Shown here: positions 23,744 to 33,015 of the stretch, in pieces
Layout of the letters: each line of letters begins with the position of its first letter
Position numbering within the stretch: position 1 is the stretch's first letter
Assembly (NCBI GenBank): GCA_964497615.1
Contig: CAZCEC010000024.1
Location: 1-64,000, forward strand
Direction of reading: 5' to 3'
Source: CAZCEC01 sp964497615
GTDB lineage: Bacteria > Chloroflexota > Anaerolineae > Anaerolineales > UBA6663
DNA length: 64,000 bases
Notes under the pieces: model-generated
The model's database searches: none
Told to the model about the DNA's origin: nothing
Seen by the model: the letters and a program-made list of their open reading frames with translations, nothing else
Position numbers and translations under genes: made by a program

Positions 23744-26098
23744 ATGGCCCCTCGCCGCATTCTGCCCATCCTGTTCATCGGACTGCTGTTGTTTAGCGCG
23801 CGGGGAGGCGCGCTGGCCCATAGCGCCGGCCCCGCTGCACCGCAAGCGCCCGCCGCCCTGGCGGGCACCGGCATCAACTATCAGGGCACGCTCCTCAGCG
23901 GCGGCAGCCCCGTCACCGCCGTCTGCGACTTTCAGTTTGGCCTGTGGGACGCGGCCGACCAGGGCCTACAGCAGGGGACGACCCAAACGCTCCTAAGCGA
24001 GAACGTGGTGGAGGGGCGCATTGCGGTGACCCTGAACGCGGGCGGCGAGTTTGGCCCGCGCGCCTTCGATGGCAGCGCGCGCTGGCTGGAGATCGCGGTG
24101 CGCTGCCCGGCCGGTAGCGGGAGCTACACCCCCCTTAGCCCGCGCCAGGCGCTGCTGCCCGCGCCGCTGGCCCTGGCCTTGCCCGGCCTGCGCACCGAGC
24201 AGAATCTCACCAGCCCCAACGTCATCGGCGGCCACCTCAACAACGCCGCCGGCCTCGGCGTGTACGGCGCCGTCATTGCGGGCGGCGGCAACGCCAACTC
24301 CCCCAATCTGGTGGCCGCCCACTACGGGACCGTGGGCGGCGGCAGCAGCAACCTGGCCAATGGCGCCTGGTCCACCGTGAGCGGCGGCCAGACCAATGCC
24401 GCCAGCCAGAACTTTGCGGTGGTGGGCGGCGGCGCCAACAACAGCGCCAGTGGCAGCTATAGCGCCGTGGGCGGCGGCAACAACAACACGGCCAGCGCCA
24501 CCAATGCTGCCATCGCCGGCGGCTCGTTCAACACGGCCAGCGCCCTCTATGCCAGCGTGGCCGGCGGGCGCGAGAACAACGCCACCGCCGACTCCGCCAG
24601 CGTGGCTGGCGGCTACGGCAACGACGCGCTGGCCGCCTACGCCGCCATTGGCGGCGGCTTTGGCAACACGATCCTGGTCTCGGGCACCTATGCCGCGGTG
24701 GGCGGCGGCGGCCTGCACATCATCAGCGGCACCTACGGCTTTATCGGCGGCGGGTTCGACAACACCATTGCGCTCTCGGGCACCTATGCCACCGTGAGCG
24801 GCGGCAGCCTCAACTTCGCCAGCGGCAACTCGGCGGCCGTGGGCGGCGGCTACAGCAACACCGTCAGCGCCAACCTGGCCACGGTGGCGGGCGGCATCGC
24901 CAATGTCGCCAGCGGCTATGCGGCCGCGGTGGGCGGCGGGGGCAACAATTCTGCTGTGAACTTCCACGGCACGGTGGCCGGCGGCTTTGCCAACAATGCC
25001 AACGGCGGCTTTGCCACAGTGGGCGGCGGCAACGGCAACCTCGCGGGCGACAATGCCACGGTGGGCGGCGGCGCCTCCAACACGGCCGGCGGCGGGCACG
25101 CCACGGTGGCGGGCGGCAACGCCAACGTGGCCAGCGGCAGCTACGGCGCCGTGGGCGGCGGCGGCAGCAACACCGCCAGCAGCAGCTACGCCACGGTGGC
25201 GGGCGGCCAGAGCAACAGCGCCAGCGGCAATTGGGCGGGGGTAGGCGGCGGCCACACCAACTCTGCCAGCGGCAGCTACGGCGCCGTGGGCGGCGGCTAC
25301 ATCAACAACACCAGCGGCGCCTACGGCACGGTGGCCGGCGGATGGGGTAATGACGCGACCGGCCAGGCCGCCAGCGTGGGCGGCGGCTATGCCAACACCG
25401 CCGGCGGCGCCAATGCCACGGTGCCGGGCGGCGAATTCAACCTCGCCAGCGGCGCCTATAGCTTCGCGGCCGGGCAGTCCGCCCACGCAGTGCACGACGG
25501 CGCCTTCGTGTGGGCCAACGGCAACGTCGGCGTGCCCATCTCGTCCACCACCAATCACCAGTTCCTGGTGCGGGCGATGGGCGGCATCTCGCTCACAACC
25601 AATCTGGGCGGCACCACGGGCTGCAACCTGAGCGCGGGCGGCGGGACGTGGAACTGCACCTCCGACCGCAATGCGAAAGCAAACTTCGCGCCGGTGGATG
25701 GCGTGGCCATATTGAATGCTCTGGCCGGTATCCCGATTGAGACCTGGAACTACCACACGCAGGATGCCGCTATCCGCCACATGGGACCGATGGCGCAGGA
25801 GTGGTATGCGGCCTTTGGGCTGGGCGAGGGCGACACGACCATCAGCGCGGTGGATGCGGACGGCGTGGCACTGGCGGCCATCCAGGGACTCTATGCTGTC
25901 GTGCAGGAGAAGGAGACGCGGATTGCGGCGCTGGAGGAGACGGTGGCGAACCAGCAAGCTGAGTTCAATGCGCGGCTGAGGGCGCTGGAGTCGGCGGGCG
26001 CGCCAGCGACCAGCGGCTATGGGCAACTGCTGGGGCTGCTGCTGGGCGGGGGGATGTGCCTGGGCGCCTTCGCGCTCGGGCGATCTCAGCGAAGGTAA
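23744..26098 (+). CDS. YadA-head-repeat surface protein with S74 chaperone, paralogue 1
   Basis: 784 residues from ATG 23744, with AAAGGAG 10 bases upstream. Signal peptide ILPILFIGLLLFSARGGALA. Residues about 40-150 are an N-terminal domain shared by all four paralogues (INYQGTLLSGG, CDFQFGLWDA, ARWLEIAVRCPAGSGSYTPL). From about 160 to 580 come some 30 short repeats of form ATVGGGxxNxASGxY, as in YadA/Hia head domains. A YSFAAGQSAHAVHDGAFVWA cap follows. Residues about 640-725 are an intramolecular chaperone of S74 type (TSDRNAKANFAPVDGVAILN, HMGPMAQEWYAAFGLGE). Then a short coiled coil and a membrane segment (QLLGLLLGGGMCLGAFALG) with basic end. Likely a trimeric surface fibre. Confidence 0.85.
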   Translation: MAPRRILPILFIGLLLFSARGGALAHSAGPAAPQAPAALAGTGINYQGTLLSGGSPVTAVCDFQFGLWDAADQGLQQGTTQTLLSENVVEGRIAVTLNAGGEFGPRAFDGSARWLEIAVRCPAGSGSYTPLSPRQALLPAPLALALPGLRTEQNLTSPNVIGGHLNNAAGLGVYGAVIAGGGNANSPNLVAAHYGTVGGGSSNLANGAWSTVSGGQTNAASQNFAVVGGGANNSASGSYSAVGGGNNNTASATNAAIAGGSFNTASALYASVAGGRENNATADSASVAGGYGNDALAAYAAIGGGFGNTILVSGTYAAVGGGGLHIISGTYGFIGGGFDNTIALSGTYATVSGGSLNFASGNSAAVGGGYSNTVSANLATVAGGIANVASGYAAAVGGGGNNSAVNFHGTVAGGFANNANGGFATVGGGNGNLAGDNATVGGGASNTAGGGHATVAGGNANVASGSYGAVGGGGSNTASSSYATVAGGQSNSASGNWAGVGGGHTNSASGSYGAVGGGYINNTSGAYGTVAGGWGNDATGQAASVGGGYANTAGGANATVPGGEFNLASGAYSFAAGQSAHAVHDGAFVWANGNVGVPISSTTNHQFLVRAMGGISLTTNLGGTTGCNLSAGGGTWNCTSDRNAKANFAPVDGVAILNALAGIPIETWNYHTQDAAIRHMGPMAQEWYAAFGLGEGDTTISAVDADGVALAAIQGLYAVVQEKETRIAALEETVANQQAEFNARLRALESAGAPATSGYGQLLGLLLGGGMCLGAFALGRSQRR

Positions 26099-26117
26099 CG
26101 CTGACCGTTCGTTGATA

Positions 26118-26178
26118 AGACCTGCCAGGTTTGGGGCGCTGGGCGCTTGACAGTGCGCTCAACAAACCTGGCAGGTCT
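26118..26178. repeat. Family A inverted repeat, copy 7
   Basis: 20 bases after the paralogue 1 stop. Preceding bases TAACGCTGACCGTTCGTTGATA match those before copy 10 after paralogue 4 (one change), so gene end and repeat were duplicated as one block. Confidence 0.88.
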
Positions 26179-26269
26179 GAGCGTTGGCGACAGCGATGGG
26201 GCTTCGATGAAAAGACCTGGTCCCATCAACGTGACGAGGGCGGGAAAGGCGGGGCGAAAACCTTGGCCA

Positions 26270-26420
26270 GAGCCGAAGGCCCCCTGTGGGCGGATTGCAC
26301 GAATTTCACGAAGGGGTAGACTCCACCGCAGAGGACACGGCGAAGCGAAGCTTGATTTACTCTCCGCGCACTTGGCGAAGCACCCCTTGCGCGCCGCGTC
26401 CTCCGCTGTGAGACGGGGTT
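26270..26420. repeat. Family D repeat, copy 3
   Basis: GCACGAATTTCACGAAGGGG, CCGCAGAGGACACGGCGAAG and a second gene-like GCGCCGCGTCCTCCGCTGTG. Also GCCGAAGGCCCCCTGTGGGC at about 26275, matching the insert in family A copy 3. Confidence 0.65.
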
Positions 26421-26427
26421 TTGGCCG

Positions 26428-26793
26428 ATGAGTCCCCTGACCGTCGCGCAGTTCTTCAAGGGCCGCCCCGAGGCGCGGCGGCTGTTCACCGCGCTGCGGC
26501 GGCAGGCCGAGACGCTGGGCGCGGTGAGCGTTAAGGTGAGCCGGAGCCAGGTGGCGCTGGTGCGCGGGGCCAAGACCTTTGCGCGCGTGTGGCTGCCGCG
26601 GCAATACCTGGGGCGCGGCGCGCCGCTGGTGCTCACCCTCGGGTTCCGCCAGCGCGACCCGTCGCCGCGCTGGAAAGAAGTGACCGAGGCCGCGCCGGGC
26701 CGCTTCACCCACCACCTGGAGATTCAGGCGGCCGCAGACATTGACGCGCAGGTGTTAGTGTGGCTGCGGCGGGCGTGGGACGCGAGCGCATGA
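26428..26793 (+). CDS. DUF5655-type protein
   Basis: 121 residues from ATG 26428. The pattern TVAQFFKGRPEARRLFTALR, VSVKVSRSQVALVRGAKTFA, LVLTLGFRQRDPSPRWKEVT and the end DIDAQVLVWLRRAWDAS matches the DUF5655 domain, which is found alone or at the end of zinc-finger proteins. The biochemical role is unknown. The core is basic, so a nucleic acid partner is possible. No partner gene is apparent. Confidence 0.7.
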   Translation: MSPLTVAQFFKGRPEARRLFTALRRQAETLGAVSVKVSRSQVALVRGAKTFARVWLPRQYLGRGAPLVLTLGFRQRDPSPRWKEVTEAAPGRFTHHLEIQAAADIDAQVLVWLRRAWDASA

Positions 26794-26826
26794 GCGTGGC
26801 GGCGAACCTTTGGGCCGCCTTCGGTG

Positions 26827-26832
26827 TATGAT
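26827..26832 (+). promoter_or_regulatory. -10 TATGAT of alpha/beta hydrolase gene
   Basis: GGTGTATGATAGAACCG, 33 bases ahead of ATG 26865; extended -10 TG is present one base upstream. Confidence 0.45.
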
Positions 26833-26864
26833 AGAACCGATGTTTTATCTCCCGAAGGCGGCGC

Positions 26865-27782
26865 ATGGCAAACACAGTCCCCCCACCCCTCGGCCAACGG
26901 GTTGACGTTGGCGGCCACCGGCTGCACGCACTGACGCTGGGCGATGGCCTGCCCGGCGCGCCCACGGTCGTCTTTGAAGCCGGCGGCGCAAGCTGGTCGC
27001 TGGATTGGCAGTTGGTTCAGCCGGAAGTGGCGCGGTTCTCGCCGACCGTGGCCTACGACCGGGCCGGCTTTGGGTGGAGCGACGCCGGTCCCAAGCCCCG
27101 CACCGCCGCGCAGATGGCGCGGGAGCTGAGGGCGCTGCTGAAGGGCATCGAGGCGCGGCCCCCGTTCGTGCTGGTGGGCGCGTCGTTTGGCGGGCACGTG
27201 GCGCGGCTGCTGGCGCGCGAGCTGGCCGGGCAGGTGGCGGGCCTGGTGCTGCTGGATGCGCGGCACGAAGACATCAATGAGCGGATGCCGCCCGCCTGGC
27301 GCAAGCTGGAAGCCAACGGCAAGGGCATGTACCAGGTGCTGCTGGCGGCCTCGCGGCTGGGGGCCCTCAACCTGCTGGGCAAGCTGGCCGGCGAGCGCGC
27401 CGCGCCGCCCATCGTGCAGAAGCTGCCCGCCGAAATCCGCCCTACGTATCTGGCGGTGGGGTTCCAGCCCAAGTATTTTCAGGCCAACCTGGACGAACTG
27501 GCCGCCAGCGCGGAGAGCGACCGGCAGCTTGCGGCGGCGGGCACGCTGGGCGATGTGCCGCTGACCGTCATCCGGCACGGGCGGCCCGACCTGTTCGCGC
27601 CGATGCCGCCGGAGCAGGCGGCGCAGGCGGAGCAGGTGTGGCAGGCACTGCAAACGCAGTTGAGGGCGCTGTCGTCCAACAGCCGGCTGGTTGTGGCCGA
27701 GCACAGCGGGCACGCGATTCAGATTGACCAGCCGGAACTCGTGATCGAGTCGATCCGCGAATTGGTGCGTGTGAGCGTGTGA
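26865..27782 (+). CDS. Alpha/beta-fold hydrolase
   Basis: 305 residues from ATG 26865. Nucleophile elbow VLVGASFGGHVARLLA gives Ser near 107. Oxyanion strand TVVFEAGGASWSLDW lies near 35, the catalytic Asp is probably in HGRPDLFAPM, and the His is in AEHSGHAIQIDQPE near 285. The cap (about 140-200) is helical. No signal peptide, so it is cytoplasmic. Substrate is unknown; the family covers esterases, lactonases, haloalkane and epoxide hydrolases. A family F hairpin follows at 27801 and may end its transcript. Confidence 0.88.
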   Translation: MANTVPPPLGQRVDVGGHRLHALTLGDGLPGAPTVVFEAGGASWSLDWQLVQPEVARFSPTVAYDRAGFGWSDAGPKPRTAAQMARELRALLKGIEARPPFVLVGASFGGHVARLLARELAGQVAGLVLLDARHEDINERMPPAWRKLEANGKGMYQVLLAASRLGALNLLGKLAGERAAPPIVQKLPAEIRPTYLAVGFQPKYFQANLDELAASAESDRQLAAAGTLGDVPLTVIRHGRPDLFAPMPPEQAAQAEQVWQALQTQLRALSSNSRLVVAEHSGHAIQIDQPELVIESIRELVRVSV

Positions 27783-27800
27783 GGGGGTGTGGGAGCGTAT

Positions 27801-27870
27801 TGTAGGAGCGCGTTGCACGCGCGAGGGCGCGCGAGCGCACCGTCCATCGCGCGTGCAACGCGCTCCTACA
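27801..27870. repeat. Family F 24-bp perfect inverted repeat
   Basis: Bases 27801-27824 (TGTAGGAGCGCGTTGCACGC...) are the exact inverse complement of 27847-27870 (...GTGCAACGCGCTCCTACA), with a 22-base loop. Resembles REP-type intergenic palindromes. Confidence 0.88.
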
Positions 27871-27937
27871 GGCGGCCAACGGGCGGGTGATGGACCGGGC
27901 ACGCCGGCCGGTGGTCCGGGCAGATTGGAGTTGAGCC

Positions 27938-28963
27938 ATGACATCTGACGCAATTGAACTGACCGGCGCGCCCGCCATCGCGGGGTTAGTCTTTCGCCGC
28001 TTTCGCGGGCCGGAGGATTACCCGCGCATGGCCGCCGCCATCGCCCTGAGCGCCGAAGCCGACCAGGTGGAGCGCGTGACGACCGCCGACGACATCGCGA
28101 ACAACTATGCCCACCTCGTCAACAGCGACCCGCACCAGGACATGCTCTTCGCCGAAGTGGACGGTGACGTGATCGGCTTCTCGCGCGGCTGGTGGCAGGA
28201 GGAAGAGAACGGCCCCCGGCTGTACGGCTTCGTGGGCGTCCTGGTGCCGGGCTGGCGGCGCCAGGGCATTGGCCGGGCGATGCTGGGCTGGATGGAGCAT
28301 CGCCTGCGGGCCATCGCCAGCACGCACCCTGCCGAGCAGGCCAAGTTCTTTCAGGGCTATGCCACCGGCGCGGAAGCGGGACTGGCGGCCATGCTGGAAC
28401 GCGCGGGCTATCTGCCGGTGCGCTATGGCTGGGACATGCTGCGCCCCAGCCTGGACGACCTGCCGGACTTTCCCCTGCCCGACGGCCTGGAAGTGCGCCC
28501 GGTGCTGCCCGAGCATTACCGCGCCATCTGGGACGCGGCCACCGAAGCCTTCCGCGACCACTGGGGTTTTTCGCCGCCCACCGAGCACGACTATCAGAAG
28601 TGGCTGGCGGATCCGACCATCTTCCAGCCGCACCTGTGGCAGATTGCGTGGGACACGGCGGCGAACGAGATCGCCGGGCAGGTGCGCACCTTCATCAACC
28701 ACGCCGAGAACGAAAAGTTTGGCCGGCGGCGGGGCTACACGGAGTTCATCAGCGTGCGCCGGCCGTGGCGGCGGCGCGGGCTGGCGCGCGCCCTCATCGC
28801 CCGCAGCCTGGCCGTGCAAAAGGCGCAGGGGATGACCGAATCCGCGCTGGGGGTGGACAGCGAGAACATCAGCGGCGCGACGCGGGTGTATGAAGACTGC
28901 GGGTTCCGGGTCGTCAAGCGGAACACGGTCACGGTCTACCGGAAGGCGCTGGGGGACGCGTGA
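27938..28963 (+). CDS. Tandem GNAT-family N-acetyltransferase
   Basis: 341 residues from ATG 27938. There are two GNAT folds: the first has the acetyl-CoA loop VGVLVPGWRRQGIGRAMLGW near 107-126, and the second has SVRRPWRRRGLARALIARSL near 270-289 followed by GVDSENISGATRVYEDCGF, a typical strand 5/helix 4. Tandem arrangements of this kind resemble mycothiol synthase-like and other two-domain acetyltransferases. It lies 1 base from the VOC gene, so the two form an operon. The acceptor substrate is unknown. Confidence 0.85.
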   Translation: MTSDAIELTGAPAIAGLVFRRFRGPEDYPRMAAAIALSAEADQVERVTTADDIANNYAHLVNSDPHQDMLFAEVDGDVIGFSRGWWQEEENGPRLYGFVGVLVPGWRRQGIGRAMLGWMEHRLRAIASTHPAEQAKFFQGYATGAEAGLAAMLERAGYLPVRYGWDMLRPSLDDLPDFPLPDGLEVRPVLPEHYRAIWDAATEAFRDHWGFSPPTEHDYQKWLADPTIFQPHLWQIAWDTAANEIAGQVRTFINHAENEKFGRRRGYTEFISVRRPWRRRGLARALIARSLAVQKAQGMTESALGVDSENISGATRVYEDCGFRVVKRNTVTVYRKALGDA

Positions 28964-28964
28964 T

Positions 28965-29366
28965 ATGCAGCAATCCATCCTCCACGTCGCCCTGGTCGTC
29001 CGCGACTACGACGAAGCCATCGCCTTCTTCTGTCAGCGGCTGCACTTCACCCTGGTGGAGGACACCTATCAGCCCGAGCAGGACAAGCGCTGGGTGCTGG
29101 TCGCGCCGCCCGGCTCCAGCGGCGCCAACCTGCTGCTGGCGCGCGCCTCGACGCCCGAGCAGGAGGCCCACATCGGCCGGCAGACGGGCGGGCGGGTGTT
29201 CCTGTTTCTGCGGACCGACGACTTCTGGCGGGACTACCGTGACATGACGGCGCAGGGCATCAAGTTCGTGCGCCCGCCGGCCAGCCAGCCGTATGGCACG
29301 GTGGCGGTGTTCGAGGACTTGTATGGCAACTGGTGGGACCTGATTGGGCCACCCCTCAGCGAGTAA
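28965..29366 (+). CDS. VOC-family (glyoxalase/bleomycin-resistance-like) protein
   Basis: 133 residues from ATG 28965, one base after the acetyltransferase stop. Two beta-alpha-beta-beta-beta modules: ILHVALVVRDYDEAIAFFCQ at the start and VAVFEDLYGNWWDLIGPP at the end, with metal-ligand candidates His8 and Glu (VFEDLYGN). Internal VFLFLRTDDFWRDYRDMTAQ is the second-module helix. Members are glyoxalases, extradiol dioxygenases or binding proteins. The shared transcription unit with an acetyltransferase suggests modification or sequestration of a small toxic molecule, without direct evidence. Confidence 0.85.
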   Translation: MQQSILHVALVVRDYDEAIAFFCQRLHFTLVEDTYQPEQDKRWVLVAPPGSSGANLLLARASTPEQEAHIGRQTGGRVFLFLRTDDFWRDYRDMTAQGIKFVRPPASQPYGTVAVFEDLYGNWWDLIGPPLSE

Positions 29367-29559
29367 GGAACAGCGCTGTGGCTGTTGATGAGCAACTCAC
29401 CGCGGAGCACGCGGAGAGCGCAGAGAAGATCACTCAGTAGGGGCGAAGCATTGGCCGGAGTGACGGGCCGATTGCTTGTTCACCGGGCAGATGTCATGAC
29501 CCTGCCCGGCGCGGCGCACAACGCCCCGCGCGAAACGCATCAACGATGCATCTAGGACA
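29367..29559. repeat. Family D copy 4 and degenerate family C
   Basis: CACCGCGGAGCACGCGGAGA (29398) is family D. CCCCGCGCGAAACGCATCAACG (about 29524) resembles a family C inner arm and again lies directly before a family A element. No gene seen between 29367 and 29775. Confidence 0.55.
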
Positions 29560-29620
29560 AGACCTGCCAGGTTTGGCGTGCGGATGGTTGAGACATGCGC
29601 ACAACAAACCTGGCAGGTCT
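29560..29620. repeat. Family A inverted repeat, copy 8
   Basis: Perfect arms; followed by GATCAACGAGTTCC and family E GAGTCCCC units, exactly as copy 9 at 32810, so the composite A+E block was copied. Confidence 0.88.
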
Positions 29621-29678
29621 GATCAACGAGTTCCTCGAGTCCCCTGAGTCCCCTAGCGAAGCATCCCCCCTCCCCCCG

Positions 29679-29692
29679 ACTCGTGCTATAAC
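29679..29692 (+). promoter_or_regulatory. CGACTCGTGCTATAAC promoter of paralogue 2
   Basis: CGACTCGTGC plus -10 TATAAC (29687-29692), 84 bases before ATG 29776. Same extended -10 block as at 14124 and 15755. Confidence 0.55.
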
Positions 29693-29775
29693 CAGCGCGC
29701 ACGGCCACGCCCTGGGGGTGGGCGGCCGGGCCTTCACCGCGCCGTCCCCCGCCGATCCACAAAGGAGAGAGTGCC

Positions 29776-32595
29776 ATGAACCTGCGCCCGGTGGTTTCCG
29801 TGATTGGAATTGCGCTGCTGTTGTTCGCGTCCACCGGGGGCGTGACGGCCCAGGGCGAGGGGCCGGGCGGGGCGGCCGCGCCGCAGGGCACAGGCGCAGC
29901 CTTCACCTACCAGGGCCGGCTGGAAAGCGGCGGCGGCGGGGTGAGCGGGGACTGCGACTTTCAATTCGGGTTGTGGGAATCGTCGTCCGGCGGCGCGCAG
30001 GTGGGCGTCACCCAGACGGTGAGCGCCCTGCCGGTGAGCGCGGGCCTGTTCACGGCCCGCGTCAACAACGGCAACGAGTTTGGCAATGGCGCCTTCGACA
30101 GCGACAACCGCTACCTGGCCATCGCCGTGCGCTGCCCGGCGGGGAGCGGCGGCTACACGGACCTCGCGCCGCGCCAGGAGATCCTCGTCACGCCCTACGC
30201 GCAGTTTGCGCTGGCCGCGCCCTGGTGGGGGCTGACGGATGTGCCGGCCGGCTTCGCCGATGGGGTGGACGATGTGGGCAGCGGCAGCTTCTGGACGTTG
30301 ACGGGCAATGCCGGGACCACCAACAACAACTTCCTGGGCACCACCGACAACATGACCCTGACCTTGATGGTGAGCGGCACGACCGCCCTGCGGCTCGTCC
30401 CCACTGGCGGCGCGCCCAACGTGCTGGGCGGCGCCCTCAGCAACAGCGCGACGGCCGGCATCTTCGGCGCGGCGGTGGGCGGGGGCCAGGACAATACCGT
30501 CAACGGCAGCGACGCCGCCATCGCGGGGGGCTTTCAGAATACGGCCGGCTATCGCGGCGCGGTGGGCGGGGGCTCCAACAACACGGCCAGCGCCAGTTGG
30601 ACGACGGTGAGCGGCGGGCGCGAGAACACGGCCAATGCGGAGGCCGCCAGCGTGGGCGGCGGCTACGCCAACACGGCCAGCGGCAGTTATGCCGCGCTGG
30701 GCGGCGGCAACCTGAATCTGGCCAGCGGCAGCTACGCCGCCGTCGGCGGCGGCTACTCCAACACCGCCAGCAGCACCTACGCCGCGCTGGGTGGCGGCTA
30801 TAACAACAACGTCAGCGCCCTGTACGCCACGGCCGGCGGCGGCCGCGACAACCGGGTCGCCGCCATCTTTGGCACCGTGGGCGGGGGCAACGGCCAGTTC
30901 CTCACCGGCTACGCGGCCACCATCGGGGGCGGCGAATTCAACAGCGCCGCCGGCAACTACGCGACCGTGGGCGGCGGCGACCGCAACGCCGCCAGCGGCG
31001 CGAATGCGACCGTGGCCGGCGGCGTCCTGGGCACGGCCAGCGGCCAGTCCGCGACCGTGGGCGGCGGCAACGGCAACACCGCCACCAACAACTACGCCAC
31101 GGTGGGCGGCGGCGACCGCAACGCCGCCAGCGGGCTCTATGCCACAATCGGCGGCGGCATTCTGAGCACGGCCAGCGCCGCCTACACCACGGTCGGCGGC
31201 GGCTACGTCAACTATGCCAGCGCGAATTGGACCACGGTGAGCGGCGGGCGTGACAACATCGCCAGCGGCCAGTCCTCGACGGTGGCGGGCGGGTGGGACA
31301 ATACGGCCAGTGGCGCGGGCGCGACGGTGGGCGGCGGCGGCTGGAACGGCACGACGATAGACGGCAACACCGCGTCGGGCGTGGCCAGCACGATTGGCGG
31401 CGGCTGGGGCAACGTGATCTTCAGCGCCGCCGGTTACGCCACCATCGGCGGCGGCGACAGCAATATCATCACGGGCACGGCCACGTATGCCACGGTGGCG
31501 GGCGGCCGGCTGAACACCGCCGACCACTGGTACACCACGGTGGCGGGCGGCTTGTCCAATGTCGCAGGCGGCGATTTTGCCGGCGCGCTGAGCGGCTACG
31601 ACAACACCGCCAGCGGCCACGCCGCGCTGATCGCGGGCGGCACCAGCAATACGGCCGGCGGCACCCATGCCGTCATCGGCGGCGGCAACGGCAACACCAT
31701 CTTCACCACCGTCGACTTTGCCACCGTGGGCGGCGGCAGCGGCAATCTCATTACGGGCACGGCCAGCTATGGCACGGTCGGGGGCGGCAACACGAACTTT
31801 GCCGACGGCCAGGGCAGCACCGTGGCCGGCGGCGAGAGCAACGTCGCCGGGAACCTGTACAGCGCCGTCGGCGGCGGTTACGACAACAGCGCGGCCGGGG
31901 CCTACGCCACCGTGCCGGGCGGCCTGGGCAACCACGCCGACGCCAACTATGCCTTCGCGGCGGGGCGCAACGCCAACGCCGACCATCAGGGCAGCTTTGT
32001 GTGGGCCGACAGCACCGGCGCCAGCTTGGATACGACCGCGACGAATCAGTTCCTGGTGCGGGCCAGCGGCGGGGTGACGATGTACACCGACGCGGGTGCG
32101 ACGGCGGGCGCGGCGCTGTTCCCCGGCGCGTCGTCGTGGACCGTCGTCTCCGACCGGAACGCCAAAAACAACTTCGCGCCGGTGGATGGGGTCGCCATCT
32201 TAAATGCCCTGGCCGGCATCCCCATCGAGACCTGGAACTACAACACGCAGGCCGAGTCGATTCGCCACATGGGGCCGATGGCGCAGGATTTCTACGCCGC
32301 GTTTGGGCTGGGCGAGACGGCGCTGGGCATCAGCACGGTGGATGCGGACGGCGTGGCGCTGGCGGCGATTCAGGGTTTGTATAGCGTGGTGCAGGAACAG
32401 CAGGCCGAGAATGCCGCCCTGCAGGAACGTGTGGCCGCGCTGGAGGCGGATGTAGAGACGGCCCACCGGGGCGTCGCTACGGGCGGCTATGGGCAGTTGC
32501 TGGTGGGGCTGCTGTTGGGGGCGGGGATCGGCGTGGGCGCGTTTGCGCTGGGGCGGAGGGGGCAAAAACCTTTGCCACGAATTACCACGAATTAG
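29776..32595 (+). CDS. YadA-head-repeat surface protein with S74 chaperone, paralogue 2
   Basis: 939 residues from ATG 29776, with AAAGGAGAGAG upstream; the longest of the four. Signal peptide VVSVIGIALLLFASTGGVTA. Shared N-domain (FTYQGRLESGGG, CDFQFGLWESSSGG). After it comes a spacer NNNFLGTTDNMTLTLMVSGT, also present in paralogue 4, then about 40 head repeats (YATVGGGDRNAASG), some with GNVIFSAAGYATIGGGDSN variants. The cap YAFAAGRNANADHQGSFVWA leads to the S74-type box VVSDRNAKNNFAPVDGVAIL and HMGPMAQDFYAAFGLGE, a coiled coil (EQQAENAALQERVAALEADV) and the membrane segment LLVGLLLGAGIGVGAFALG. The last residues PLPRITTN are encoded by a family D repeat. Confidence 0.85.
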   Translation: MNLRPVVSVIGIALLLFASTGGVTAQGEGPGGAAAPQGTGAAFTYQGRLESGGGGVSGDCDFQFGLWESSSGGAQVGVTQTVSALPVSAGLFTARVNNGNEFGNGAFDSDNRYLAIAVRCPAGSGGYTDLAPRQEILVTPYAQFALAAPWWGLTDVPAGFADGVDDVGSGSFWTLTGNAGTTNNNFLGTTDNMTLTLMVSGTTALRLVPTGGAPNVLGGALSNSATAGIFGAAVGGGQDNTVNGSDAAIAGGFQNTAGYRGAVGGGSNNTASASWTTVSGGRENTANAEAASVGGGYANTASGSYAALGGGNLNLASGSYAAVGGGYSNTASSTYAALGGGYNNNVSALYATAGGGRDNRVAAIFGTVGGGNGQFLTGYAATIGGGEFNSAAGNYATVGGGDRNAASGANATVAGGVLGTASGQSATVGGGNGNTATNNYATVGGGDRNAASGLYATIGGGILSTASAAYTTVGGGYVNYASANWTTVSGGRDNIASGQSSTVAGGWDNTASGAGATVGGGGWNGTTIDGNTASGVASTIGGGWGNVIFSAAGYATIGGGDSNIITGTATYATVAGGRLNTADHWYTTVAGGLSNVAGGDFAGALSGYDNTASGHAALIAGGTSNTAGGTHAVIGGGNGNTIFTTVDFATVGGGSGNLITGTASYGTVGGGNTNFADGQGSTVAGGESNVAGNLYSAVGGGYDNSAAGAYATVPGGLGNHADANYAFAAGRNANADHQGSFVWADSTGASLDTTATNQFLVRASGGVTMYTDAGATAGAALFPGASSWTVVSDRNAKNNFAPVDGVAILNALAGIPIETWNYNTQAESIRHMGPMAQDFYAAFGLGETALGISTVDADGVALAAIQGLYSVVQEQQAENAALQERVAALEADVETAHRGVATGGYGQLLVGLLLGAGIGVGAFALGRRGQKPLPRITTN

Positions 32596-32722
32596 GACGA
32601 ATGGGCACGAAGGGGAGTAACTTAACCGCGGAGCGCGCGGAGAAGGGGAGAAGGGCGGCGCGCCACGGATGGGCGCGTTGCGGTGGCCCGGCCGGGTGCG
32701 GGGGGACTGCGCAGCGCCCCCG
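32566..32722. repeat. Family D copy 5, long block
   Basis: From within the paralogue 2 stop region through CCGCGGAGCGCGCGGAGAAG to ACTGCGCAGCGCCCCCGC. About 150 bp nearly identical, in inverted orientation, to 43482-43637 at the end of paralogue 3. Two TGGTCCAAGGGCCAGG-like units follow at 32741-32780. Confidence 0.8.
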
Positions 32723-32809
32723 CCTACGGTTCAGGCGACGATGGTCCAAGGGCCAGGCGCCGATGGTCCAAGGGTCAGGCCACGATGATCCGTTGATACG
32801 CCGACGACA

Positions 32810-32870
32810 AGACCTGCCAGGTTTGTTGTGCGCACGTCTCAATACCCCGCACACCAAACCTGGCAGGTCT
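32810..32870. repeat. Family A inverted repeat, copy 9
   Basis: Perfect 16-base arms. Confidence 0.88.
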
Positions 32871-33015
32871 GATCAACGAGTTCCCCGAATCCCCCGAGTC
32901 CCCTGCGGTCCCCCGCCCCTTATTCCCTTTATACCCCTCATACCCCTTCCCTCGAGTCCCCCCGCCCCTCATTCCCTTTATGCCCCTCCTACCCCTTCCC
33001 CCGAGTCCCCTCCCG
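32871..33015. repeat. Family E array (complement form)
   Basis: GAGTCCCC, ATTCCCTTTATACCCCTCAT and CCCCTTCCC words repeated; no gene between 32596 and 33015. Confidence 0.7.

Noticed and set aside
24250..25450. Regular GGCGGC-rich repeats resembling a CRISPR or satellite array
   Set aside because: The repeats are in frame, encode ATVGGGxxNxASG protein repeats, and have no spacers of constant length or cas genes.
29734..31986. Long minus-strand open frame opposite fibre paralogue 2
   Set aside because: Ala/Gly/Val repeats mirror the sense repeats; no start signals and no domain. The same applies to the minus-strand frame at 23993-26026.
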